Source: Alphaproteobacteria bacterium
GTDB lineage: Bacteria > Pseudomonadota > Alphaproteobacteria > Acetobacterales > Acetobacteraceae
Length of the DNA: 5,954 nt
Assembly: GCA_013298245.1 (NCBI GenBank)
Contig: JAAFHD010000239.1
Span: forward strand, 1-5,954
Direction of reading: 5' to 3'
Position numbers and translations under genes: made by a program. The notes below the pieces were generated by a model. It saw only the letters and a list, made by a program, of their open reading frames with translations. It was not told where the DNA came from and did no database searches. Positions 1 to 5,954 of the stretch are shown here, one piece after another (position 1 is the first letter of the stretch; every line of letters starts with the position of its first letter).

Positions 1-143
1 TTGCCCGAGCCGGACTCGCCGACCAACCCCATGACCTTGCCGCGGCCGACAGTGAAGGAGACGTTTTCGACCGCCTTCACAACGCCTGCGCGGGTGAAGA
101 AATGCGTGCTGAGGCCACGGACCTCGAGTGTCGGTGTGCTCAC
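1..143 (-). CDS. ABC transporter ATP-binding subunit, DppD/OppD type (N-terminal fragment)
   Basis: This is the first 47 codons of the ATPase that powers the peptide-type importer on the cytoplasmic face; the rest lies beyond the left edge. I chose a GTG start at 143-141 because it overlaps the TGA stop of the upstream permease as GTGA, mirroring the ATGA overlap between the two permease genes. The protein opens [20 protein letters not shown], the usual first beta strand of this family ([10 protein letters not shown]). It continues through VKAVENVSF at about residues 22-30 and reaches the Walker A loop GESGSG at 42-47; the last two visible bases (AA on the minus strand) fit the expected lysine. 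The GESGSGK form of Walker A is typical of Dpp/Opp ATPases. Its place directly after the DppC-type gene suggests the D subunit. The Walker B, signature and C-terminal oligopeptide domains are not visible, so D versus F, and intactness, cannot be decided. Confidence 0.9.
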   Translation of the reverse strand, partial: MSTPTLEVRGLSTHFFTRAGVVKAVENVSFTVGRGKVMGLVGESGSG

Positions 144-1045
144 TTCTTCAACCTCGGATTCAGCACGTCGCGCAAATGGTCGCCCACCAGGTTGATCGAC
201 ACGATCGTCACCAGCAGCGCGATGCCTGGGTAGAAACTGATCCAGTACTTCCCGCTCAACATGTATTCGAACCCGTTGGCGATCAGCAGCCCGAGCGACG
301 GCTCGGTGATCGGCACGCCCAGGCCCAGGAAGGACAGCGTCGCCTCCAGCGCAATCGCGCGCGCGATCTGCATGGTGCCGACCACGATCAGCGGCGGCAG
401 GCAGTTCGGCAGCAGATGGTTGAACAGCGCGATGCGCGGCGGCAGCGCCAGACACCGCGCCGCTTCCATGTATTCGCGGTTGCGTTCCACCAGCGCGGAG
501 CCGCGCACCGTGCGCGCATAATACGCCCATTCCACGATGATGATCGCGATGACCACATTCATGATGCCCTTGCCCAGGAAGGCCAGGATCATCAGCGCCG
601 CCAGGATGGCGGGGAAGGACAATTGCAGGTCCACCACGCGCATGATGGAGCTGTCGGTCTTGCCGCCCGCATAGGCCGCGATCATGCCCATGGTCGCGCC
701 AAACAGGCAGGCCAGCAGCGCCGAACCACAGCCCACCAGCAGCGATATCCGCAAGCCGTACATGATGCCCGAGAGCATGTCGCGCCCCTGGTCATCGGTG
801 CCCAGCCAATGCACATAGCCGCCGCCACCAATGGCGCCCGGTTCCAGCCGCCCGTCCATGATGTCCAGCACCGCCAGGTCATACGGATTCTGCGGCGCGA
901 TCCAGGGTGCGAAGATCGCGATCAGCGCGATGAACACGAAGACGGCCAGTGCCACCATCGCGATCTTGCTGGCTGCGAATTCCGAGACGAAGCGGCGGAA
1001 CGGCGTTTCGACCGCGACGACCGGGGTTTTGGTGGTGGTGCTCAT
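140..1045 (-). CDS. ABC transporter permease, DppC/OppC type
   Basis: This is one of the two inner-membrane channel subunits of a peptide/nickel-type importer. It has 301 residues, normal for the family. A short cytoplasmic N-terminus ([14 protein letters not shown], about 16-29) precedes a first membrane helix at about 30-50. The family hallmark [15 protein letters not shown] follows at 79-93. Further hydrophobic segments lie near 100-125, 143-172, 212-235 and 270-290. FPAI (144-147), the LLPN of the ATPase-coupling loop (211-214) and [10 protein letters not shown] (234-243) are all characteristic. The EAA loop reads EAARCLA at 194-200, so the usually invariant glycine is alanine. The ATG overlaps the stop of the DppB-type gene by 4 nt (ATGA), and its own stop overlaps the next GTG, which indicates coupled translation in one operon. 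The substrate cannot be read from the permease; dipeptide, oligopeptide, glutathione and nickel systems share this architecture. Confidence 0.96.
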   Translation of the reverse strand: MSTTTKTPVVAVETPFRRFVSEFAASKIAMVALAVFVFIALIAIFAPWIAPQNPYDLAVLDIMDGRLEPGAIGGGGYVHWLGTDDQGRDMLSGIMYGLRISLLVGCGSALLACLFGATMGMIAAYAGGKTDSSIMRVVDLQLSFPAILAALMILAFLGKGIMNVVIAIIIVEWAYYARTVRGSALVERNREYMEAARCLALPPRIALFNHLLPNCLPPLIVVGTMQIARAIALEATLSFLGLGVPITEPSLGLLIANGFEYMLSGKYWISFYPGIALLVTIVSINLVGDHLRDVLNPRLKK

Positions 1046-2019
1046 GTGCCCTTGGTCTCCAGCCGCACGCGCGGATCCAGCAGCGTGTAGACGATGTCCA
1101 CGATCAGGTTGATGACGATAAACATCACCACGATCATCAGCAGGTAGGCGACGATGACGGGGCGATCCAGCACGTTGATGCTGTCGATGATCAGCTTGCC
1201 CATGCCTGGCCAGGCGAAGACGGTTTCCGTCACCACCGAGAAGGCGATGGTCCCGCCCAGCTCAAGCCCGAGCACGGTCACCACCGGGATCAGGATGTTC
1301 TTGAACACATGCACGAAGGTGACGCGCGTGGGGGACAGGCCCTTGGCGCGCGCGAACTTCACATAGTCCATCAGCATCGTCTCTCGCACGCCCGCGCGCG
1401 TCAGCCGGATCACCAGGCTGATCTTGAACAAGGCCAGGTTGAAGGCCGGCATCAGGATATGGGACAGGCCATCCGGTGTCAGGAACGACCACGGAATGCC
1501 GAACAGCACGGCCGTGTCACCGCGCCCCGTTGATGGCAACCATCCCAGCTGCACGGCGAACACCATGATCAGCATCAGCCCCACCCAGAAGGTGGGCAGC
1601 GAGAAGCCCAGGATGGAGCTCGCCATGATGGTTTTCGACGCCACCGTGTCCGGCTTCAGCCCTGCATACAAACCCAAGGGCAGCCCGATGATGATGGCGA
1701 TGATCATCGAGCCGAAGGCCAGTTCCAGCGTTGCCGGCATGCGTTGCAGGATCAGCTGGATGGCCGGTTCGTTGAACACGAAGGACCGCCCCAGATCGCC
1801 CTGCAAGGCGCGGCTCACGAAGACCAGATACTGCTGCCACAGCGGCAGGTCGAGGCCGAGTGCCCGGATCGCGCGTTCCTTCTCTTCCTGGTCGGCATCG
1901 GGCGAGATCAGGATTTCGATGGGGTCGCCCACGGCATAGACGCCGAGGAAAACCAGCAGGCTCATCGCGACCAGCACGAAGCCGGACTGCATGATCCGGC
2001 GGAGGAGGTATAATGCCAT
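1042..2019 (-). CDS. ABC transporter permease, DppB/OppB type
   Basis: This is the partner channel subunit of the same inner-membrane importer. Its 325 residues fit the family. The N-terminus MALYLLRRIM leads into the first membrane helix (about 11-30). A periplasmic stretch follows with the conserved GDLGRSF at 74-80. The remaining hydrophobic segments lie near 98-120, 133-157, 188-205, 240-262 and 286-312. Diagnostic motifs are FSLPTFWVG (139-147), LGWLPSTG (158-165), the EAA-type loop DYVKFARAKGL (218-228, with its glycine intact), ETVFAWPGMGKL (265-276) and the C-terminal YTLLDPRVR (311-319). The start lies only 6 nt after the stop of the binding-protein gene. The gap sequence CGGGAC is a weak ribosome site, so expression probably depends on translation of the upstream gene. 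No frame damage is seen. Confidence 0.96.
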   Translation of the reverse strand: MALYLLRRIMQSGFVLVAMSLLVFLGVYAVGDPIEILISPDADQEEKERAIRALGLDLPLWQQYLVFVSRALQGDLGRSFVFNEPAIQLILQRMPATLELAFGSMIIAIIIGLPLGLYAGLKPDTVASKTIMASSILGFSLPTFWVGLMLIMVFAVQLGWLPSTGRGDTAVLFGIPWSFLTPDGLSHILMPAFNLALFKISLVIRLTRAGVRETMLMDYVKFARAKGLSPTRVTFVHVFKNILIPVVTVLGLELGGTIAFSVVTETVFAWPGMGKLIIDSINVLDRPVIVAYLLMIVVMFIVINLIVDIVYTLLDPRVRLETKGT

Positions 2020-2025
2020 GTCCCG

Positions 2026-3597
2026 TTACCGCATCGTCGCGGGACGGACGCTCTGCGCAATCGTGCTCTCGTCCACCCGCGGTGTCACCACAAACCCACG
2101 GCGCGAGGCCCAGATATTCGTCTGGATATGCAGCGGGATGATCGCCTGGTCGGCGAACACCGCGCGCTGGATGTCGATCAACTGGCGTTCGCGCCGGCTT
2201 TCGTCCAGCTCCTGCATGGCGGTGATCAACTGGTTGTCCAGCGCTTCATTGCAGTAGCGCCCACGGTTGGAATTGCCCCAGCCGCGCTCGCGCGAAAAAC
2301 ACGAGGTCAGGTTCCGCAGCGGGTGCGACCCATCCGGGTTCGACCCCCAGCCGATCAGAAACGCCGAGAATTCCTGCCGCCCCGCGCGTGCCACGAAGGT
2401 CGTCCAGGTCTGCGCTTCCACCGCCGTGCGCACGCCCACGCGCGCCCACATCTGCCCGATCGCCTGGATGATGCGCCCGTCATTCGGGTAGCGGTCATTC
2501 GGGCCGTGCAGCGTGATGCGGAAGCCGTTGGGGAAGCCCGCCTCGGCCAGCAAACGCCTCGCACCCTCGGCGTCAAACGCCGGCGCCTCGATACCAGGCA
2601 CATGGCTGAACACGCCCGGCGGCAGGAACTGGCCGGATGGCACCGCGCTGCCCTCCATCACGCGCGACGTGATGGCGTTGCGGTCGATCGCCATGGACAG
2701 TGCGCGGCGAACGCGAATGTCCTTCATCGGGTTCTGCGCCAGCGGCCGGCCGTCATTGTCGGTGATGAAGGGCGAAGGCCCCGTGCGCTCATGGTCCATC
2801 GACAGATAGATGATGCGCAGGCCCAGCACTTCGGCCAGCGACACGCGCGCATCACCGCGCAGGCGCGCCAGGTCCGCGGTCGGCACCTGGTCGATCACAT
2901 CCACATCGCCCGCCAGCAGTGCGGCGGTGCGCGCGCTGTCATTGGTGATCATGCGGTAGTTCACGCGCGCGAAGCCCGGCGCCTCGCCATAGAAATTGTC
3001 GTTGCGGTCGAACACGATGCGGTCGCCATTCGCGTGGCTGACCACGCGGAACGGCCCGGTGCCGACGGCCATGGTGCCGGCGTTGAACTGTTCCGTCGTC
3101 GCGTTCTGATGCGTCTCACGGTCCAGCATATAGACGTTGGACAAATCCAGCGGCAGCAGCGGATACGGGGTCGCGGTGTGGAAGCGGATGGTGTGGCTGT
3201 CCACCACTTCGACGCGCGTGATCGGCCGCACGAAGCCCGCGAAAGACGACGGGCTGTTCGGCACATTCGGCACGCGCGCGATGGTGAAGGCCACGTCGTC
3301 GGCGGTGAATTCGCTGCCATTGTGGAAGCGCACGCCGCGCCGCAGCTTGAATTCCCAGATGGTGGGTGCAACGGCGGTCCAGCTTTCGGCCAAATCCGGC
3401 ACGCGGCGCGATTGCGCATCGGTGCCGACCAGGCGGCTGAACACCATCTGCGCCACCGCATTATTGGGTGAAAGCTGGTGGAAATGCGGGTCCAGGCTGG
3501 TGACCGGCGCGCCCACCGCCATGGTCATGGTCATGGTCTGTGCCTGCGCCGCACCGGCCATCAGGCCCAGCGCGCATATCGCTGTGGTGATCCGCAT
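2026..3597 (-). CDS. ABC transporter periplasmic solute-binding protein, family 5 (peptide/nickel type)
   Basis: This is a periplasmic receptor that would capture the ligand and deliver it to the permeases encoded just downstream. It has 523 residues, normal for the family 5 (SBP_bac_5, DppA/OppA-like) proteins. A Sec signal peptide ends at AQA (17-19), so the mature protein would begin at Q20; there is no lipobox. Family features follow in order: TSLDPHFHQLSPNN (33-46), DLAESWT (68-74), WEFKLRRGVRFHNG (81-94) with FTADDVAFT (97-105), GTGPFRVV (179-186), RTAALLAGDVDVID (223-236), IRVRRALSMAIDR (294-306), and the C-terminal IPLHIQTNIWASRRG (487-501). The ATG at 3597 has a good upstream AAGGGAGA ribosome site. 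It is the first gene of the minus-strand operon. A cysteine pair (C433, C449) is absent from its divergent paralogue. The ligand is unknown; peptides, opines, glutathione or small organic conjugates are all possible in this family. Confidence 0.95.
   Translation of the reverse strand: MRITTAICALGLMAGAAQAQTMTMTMAVGAPVTSLDPHFHQLSPNNAVAQMVFSRLVGTDAQSRRVPDLAESWTAVAPTIWEFKLRRGVRFHNGSEFTADDVAFTIARVPNVPNSPSSFAGFVRPITRVEVVDSHTIRFHTATPYPLLPLDLSNVYMLDRETHQNATTEQFNAGTMAVGTGPFRVVSHANGDRIVFDRNDNFYGEAPGFARVNYRMITNDSARTAALLAGDVDVIDQVPTADLARLRGDARVSLAEVLGLRIIYLSMDHERTGPSPFITDNDGRPLAQNPMKDIRVRRALSMAIDRNAITSRVMEGSAVPSGQFLPPGVFSHVPGIEAPAFDAEGARRLLAEAGFPNGFRITLHGPNDRYPNDGRIIQAIGQMWARVGVRTAVEAQTWTTFVARAGRQEFSAFLIGWGSNPDGSHPLRNLTSCFSRERGWGNSNRGRYCNEALDNQLITAMQELDESRRERQLIDIQRAVFADQAIIPLHIQTNIWASRRGFVVTPRVDESTIAQSVRPATMR
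3520..3537 (+). repeat. Three tandem copies of hexamer CATGGT inside the binding-protein gene
   Basis: CATGGT occurs three times in a row. On the coding (minus) strand this gives alternating Met-Thr codons (MTMTM, residues 22-26) right after the predicted signal-peptide cleavage site. The paralogous gene has QTLTIG at the equivalent place, without a DNA repeat. A hexamer keeps the reading frame, so copy-number slippage would only lengthen or shorten the mature N-terminus. Confidence 0.6.
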
Positions 3598-3603
3598 CGC
3601 CCG

Positions 3604-3611
3604 TCTCCCTT
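3604..3611 (-). promoter_or_regulatory. Ribosome binding site AAGGGAGA of the operon's first gene
   Basis: On the minus strand AAGGGAGA lies 6 nt before the ATG at 3597. It is the clearest Shine-Dalgarno match in the window and supports that start codon for the binding protein. Confidence 0.75.
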
Positions 3612-3635
3612 AGCGTGACGAAATTGTCATTGTGT

Positions 3636-3664
3636 CCTAGCAGGGCGTCCGTCAGACGGCTAGG
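3636..3664. promoter_or_regulatory. Candidate operator in the divergent region: spaced inverted repeat CCTAGC-N17-GCTAGG
   Basis: Perfect 6-bp arms CCTAGC (3636-3641) and GCTAGG (3659-3664) flank 17 bases. Within that span lies a second, offset palindrome CCGTC-A-GACGG (3649-3659). The site falls between the two divergent binding-protein genes, about 40 bp from either start codon, where one regulator could control both. I found no convincing -35/-10 pair on either strand: TTGTCA at 3624-3629 is a fair -35 on the plus strand but has no matching -10. The repeat is seen directly; the operator role is inferred from position and symmetry. Confidence 0.35.
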
Positions 3665-3686
3665 CTTTCACAGGTCAATGCATGAC

Positions 3687-3693
3687 GGGGAAG
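3687..3693 (+). promoter_or_regulatory. Probable ribosome binding site GGGGAAG of the plus-strand binding-protein gene
   Basis: GGGGAAG ends 6 nt before the ATG at 3700 and favours that start over the in-frame ATG at 3682, which has only a weak AGG (3672-3674) upstream. The match to the anti-Shine-Dalgarno sequence is partial. Confidence 0.45.
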
Positions 3694-3699
3694 TCGGAT

Positions 3700-5265
3700 A
3701 TGCCCATTCGCAAGGCGCTGTTCGCCACAATGCTGTGCGTCGCACCGGCCATGTCGCAGACGCTCACCATCGGCATCGGCGGTTCGGTCACCAGCCTGGA
3801 CCCGCATTTCTTCAACGCCGCCCCCAACAACGCGCTGGCACAGCATGTGTTTGACCGTCTGGTGGAACGCGATGCGCGCTCGCGGCTGATCCCCGGCCTC
3901 GCGGAATCCTGGCGGCTGGTGAACGACACCACCTGGGAATTCACGCTGCGCACCGGTGTGACCTGGCATGACGGCCGCGCCTTCACGCCTGACGACGTGG
4001 TGTTCAGCATCGGCCGCGCGCCCAATGTGCCGAACACGCCATCGGGTTTTGGTTCCATGCTGCGCACGGTGGCGCGCGTGGAGGTGGTGGATGCGCGCAC
4101 CATCCGCATCCACACCAACCGCCCCAATCCGCTGATGCCGGTGGACCTGGTGTCCATCGCCATCGTCTCCCGCCATGTGGGCGAAACCGCCGCCACCGAA
4201 GACTATAATTCCGGCCGTGCGGCCATCGGCACCGGCCCGTATCGCGTGGTGTCGCACCGCCCGGCCGACCGCACCGAACTTGCGCGCAACGACGCGTATT
4301 GGGGTGGTGCCGAACATTGGGCGCGCGTGTCCTATCGCTTCATCGCCAATGACGCGGCGCGCACCGCGGCCGTGCTGGCCGGCGATATCGACATCGTGGA
4401 CCAGGTCGCCCCCACCGACGTGCCGCGCCTGCGCCGCGAAGGGCGCGTGGCGATCAGCGAAATCCCCTCGCTGCGCCTGGTGCATATGGGCCCCACCTAC
4501 ATGCCCACCTGGAACAGCGCCTTCCTTTCGGCGCATGACGGCTCGCCCTTGCAGCGCAACCCGTTCCAGGATGTGCGCGTGCGCCAGGCGCTGAACATGG
4601 CGATCGACCGCACCGCCATCACCTCGCGCATCATGGACGGCATGGCGGTGCCCGCCGCGCAATGGCTGCCCGCCGGCGTGTATTCGTTTGATCCCGCCAC
4701 GCAACCGCCCGCCTACAACCCCGACCAGGCGCGCCGCATGCTGGGCGAGGCCGGCTTCCCCAACGGCTTCCGCGTCACGCTGCACACGCCGAATGACCGC
4801 TTCCCGAATGACAGCCGCATCGCCCAAGCCATCGCGCAGATGTGGACGCGGGTCGGCGTGCGCACCGATGTCGAAGCATTGCCCTGGACCACCTTCGCCG
4901 CCCGTGGCGCGCGGCAGGAATTCGCCATGTCGCTGACCAGCTGGGGCAGTTCGACCGGCGAGGGCCTGTCCTTCCTCACCAACATCCTGCAGACCTTCGA
5001 CCGTGATCGCCGCACCGGTGCCGCCAATTCGCGCCGCCATTCCAACGCCGAACTGGACGCGCTGATCGACGCCGCCGCCGCCACCATGGACGACGCCGAG
5101 CGCGAGCGGAAAATCCAGGCCATCGTCCGCTGGGTCGCGCGGGAAGTGCCGGCCTTCCAGCTGCTGCATCTGCAAAATGTCTGGGCGCTGCGGCGCGGCC
5201 TTGTGCACGATCCGCGCATGGATGAGCGCACGCTGGCCATGGGCGTGCGGCCGGCCACCAACTAG
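3700..5265 (+). CDS. ABC transporter periplasmic solute-binding protein, family 5, paralogue of the divergent one
   Basis: This is a second periplasmic peptide-type receptor, 521 residues from the ATG at 3700. An in-frame ATG at 3682 would add six residues. I prefer 3700 because GGGGAAG sits before it and because it gives a 19-residue leader (MPIRKALFATMLCVAPAMS, then QT), exactly matching the leader length of the divergent paralogue. There is no lipobox. The two proteins align end to end: TSLDPHF, LAESW, WEFTLRTGVTWHDG, FTPDDVVFS, APNVPNTPS, GTGPYRVVSH, RTAAVLAGDIDIVDQV, AITSRIMDGMAVP, AGFPNGFRVTLH and GVRPAT all have near-identical counterparts. The clearest divergence is around GPTYMPTWNSAFLSAHDG and in the region after WGSS, where the paralogue's two cysteines are missing; these may alter ligand choice. 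No transporter subunits follow, so it may share the importer encoded on the other strand. This sharing is an inference. Confidence 0.95.
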   Translation: MPIRKALFATMLCVAPAMSQTLTIGIGGSVTSLDPHFFNAAPNNALAQHVFDRLVERDARSRLIPGLAESWRLVNDTTWEFTLRTGVTWHDGRAFTPDDVVFSIGRAPNVPNTPSGFGSMLRTVARVEVVDARTIRIHTNRPNPLMPVDLVSIAIVSRHVGETAATEDYNSGRAAIGTGPYRVVSHRPADRTELARNDAYWGGAEHWARVSYRFIANDAARTAAVLAGDIDIVDQVAPTDVPRLRREGRVAISEIPSLRLVHMGPTYMPTWNSAFLSAHDGSPLQRNPFQDVRVRQALNMAIDRTAITSRIMDGMAVPAAQWLPAGVYSFDPATQPPAYNPDQARRMLGEAGFPNGFRVTLHTPNDRFPNDSRIAQAIAQMWTRVGVRTDVEALPWTTFAARGARQEFAMSLTSWGSSTGEGLSFLTNILQTFDRDRRTGAANSRRHSNAELDALIDAAAATMDDAERERKIQAIVRWVAREVPAFQLLHLQNVWALRRGLVHDPRMDERTLAMGVRPATN

Positions 5266-5305
5266 GTTTTTGGCCGCGTCCAGGCGCATACGGACTGACG
5301 AAACC

Positions 5306-5334
5306 TTGCTGTAAAGCCTGACGCAAGCCATTAT
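5306..5334 (+). promoter_or_regulatory. Weak candidate sigma-70-type promoter before the nuclease-like gene
   Basis: TTGCTG (5306-5311) and CATTAT (5329-5334) are separated by 17 bases; they match the consensus at 3 of 6 and 4 of 6 positions. Transcription would then start at or next to the ATG at 5340, giving a leaderless message. This is consistent with the lack of any purine-rich ribosome site upstream of that ATG. The match is weak and could be chance. Confidence 0.25.
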
Positions 5335-5341
5335 CCATTAT
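5328..5341 (+). repeat. Perfect tandem duplication of CCATTAT spanning the start codon
   Basis: CCATTAT occurs twice back to back (5328-5334 and 5335-5341). The second copy contains the A and T of the ATG at 5340, and the first contains the candidate -10 box. It is short, so chance is possible, but it sits exactly at the gene start. Confidence 0.5.
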
Positions 5342-5954
5342 GACTGATAGCCAAGCGGGAGCGTGGGCGCCCTCTAAGCTCACAAAGAACCGGCTGGACG
5401 AGTTCCTCATGGCTCTCGAGGAATGCGGAGGCAGCGCGGGTAATCAAAACCTCAGACAGCGGCTAGGATGGGATGAGGAGTTCTACTGGCGCGTCCAGGG
5501 CCGTTTAGTCGAACAGGGCCGCATCGCCCCAGGTCGCGGCAGAGGCGGCTCAGTAAGATTCACCGAATCTCAGGCGACCACGCCCGATCCCCCGCCCGAA
5601 GACATAGGTCTGGTCGACGAGGACAGCACAGACCCGGCACCAGTAACTGGCAGGGAGCGGGACCTCTACGCTCCTCTAAAGGCAGCCATTGAGTTGAAGT
5701 GGATCAATAGATTCGGCTTCGACGAAGCACGGGTGGACGAGACGCACTCCCGCGGATCGCGCGACACAGGCGGCACCTTCACGCGGCCCGACATCACTGC
5801 GGCGGGGGTAAAGCGCTATGTTTACCTACCAAAGCGGCTGGAAATTGTGACTTTTGAGGTAAAAGCTGCTGACGCGATCAGTATCATTGGTGTGCTCGAG
5901 GCGATTGCCCATCGTGAAGCGGCACACCGGTCTTATGTGATGTACGCTGCGGCT
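5340..5954 (+). CDS. Putative winged-helix plus PD-(D/E)XK nuclease-like protein (C-terminus cut by window edge)
   Basis: This reading frame stays open for 205 codons to the right edge. The ATG at 5340 is the first start codon after an in-frame TGA at 5319. There is no Shine-Dalgarno sequence; the next in-frame ATG is codon 24. Residues about 14-75 look like a winged helix: a helix LTKNRLDEFLMALEECGG, then NLRQRLGWDEEFYWRVQGRLVEQG and a basic glycine-rich wing GRGRGGSVRFTE (65-76). A Pro/Asp/Glu-rich linker follows (about 77-104). From ERDLYAPLKAAIE (106-118) the pattern fits the PD-(D/E)XK fold: a starting helix, RPDI with P150-D151, strand EIVTF, E173-V-K175, then a helix VLEAIAHREAAHRSYVM (185-201). 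Spacing of the PD and ExK motifs is typical. Such proteins cut or bind DNA, often in restriction or defence. Catalytic activity, partners and full length are unknown. It uses AGA, CTA, TTA, ATA and GTA codons unlike its neighbours. Confidence 0.8.
   Translation, partial: MTDSQAGAWAPSKLTKNRLDEFLMALEECGGSAGNQNLRQRLGWDEEFYWRVQGRLVEQGRIAPGRGRGGSVRFTESQATTPDPPPEDIGLVDEDSTDPAPVTGRERDLYAPLKAAIELKWINRFGFDEARVDETHSRGSRDTGGTFTRPDITAAGVKRYVYLPKRLEIVTFEVKAADAISIIGVLEAIAHREAAHRSYVMYAAA

Noticed and set aside
128..1090. 320-codon plus-strand open frame across the DppC-type permease
   Set aside because: Antisense shadow with His/Gln/Arg/Asp-rich low-complexity translation, lying over a gene with clear permease motifs.
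2000..2032. Plus-strand GGAGGAGG followed closely by ATG codons, looking like an excellent ribosome site and gene start
   Set aside because: These bases encode the Leu-Leu-Arg-Arg start of the DppB-type permease on the other strand. The 88-codon plus-strand frame that would use the site lies antisense to the end of the binding-protein gene and has no protein-like features.
2128..3471. 447-codon plus-strand open frame opposite the first binding-protein gene
   Set aside because: Same cause: antisense of a high-G+C gene, with an Arg/His/Ala/Gln-rich translation and no recognisable motif.
5241..5275. Possible terminator: GGCCGGCC palindrome followed by a run of five T after the second binding-protein gene
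   Set aside because: The palindrome lies inside the coding region, leaves only a 2-bp stem with a 4-base loop, and is about 10 bases from the T run, so it does not form a convincing intrinsic terminator.
3652..5331. 559-codon minus-strand open frame opposite the second binding-protein gene
   Set aside because: It is a mirror of a strongly supported family 5 binding protein. Its translation is a Gly/Ala/His/Arg-rich mixture without domains, as expected from the antisense of high-G+C codons.

Overview
The window reads as high-GC alphaproteobacterial chromosome. The codon use is strongly G/C-ending, and the two periplasmic binding proteins resemble the expanded peptide-type ABC binding-protein families of Acetobacteraceae/Roseomonas-like bacteria. 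The taxon is an inference from protein style, not from a marker gene.

Bases 1-3597 are a minus-strand operon for a peptide/nickel-type (Dpp/Opp) ABC importer. It is read right to left: a periplasmic solute-binding protein (2026-3597), a DppB-type permease (1042-2019), a DppC-type permease (140-1045), then the first 47 codons of an ATP-binding subunit that runs off the left edge at its Walker A motif. The genes are very tightly packed, with a 6-nt gap and then 4-nt ATGA and GTGA overlaps, so translational coupling is likely.

A roughly 100-bp divergent control region (3598-3699) separates this operon from a second, plus-strand solute-binding protein gene (3700-5265). The two binding proteins are full-length, collinear paralogues. 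No permease or ATPase follows the second one, so it probably either feeds the same importer with a different ligand or is an orphan. The control region holds a spaced inverted repeat that could be an operator for both.

From 5266 onward the composition changes: G+C drops and A/T-ending codons appear. A different kind of gene begins at 5340 and is cut by the right edge. Its 205 visible residues combine an N-terminal winged-helix-like segment, an acidic/proline-rich linker, and a segment with the PD...ExK signature of the PD-(D/E)XK nuclease fold. It resembles a restriction or defence protein more than a transport protein and may mark the edge of an acquired segment. It is the most interesting item here. 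The rest is an ordinary nutrient-import locus. No RNA genes, CRISPR arrays, insertion sequences or convincing terminators were seen, and no gene-free stretch exceeds about 100 bases.
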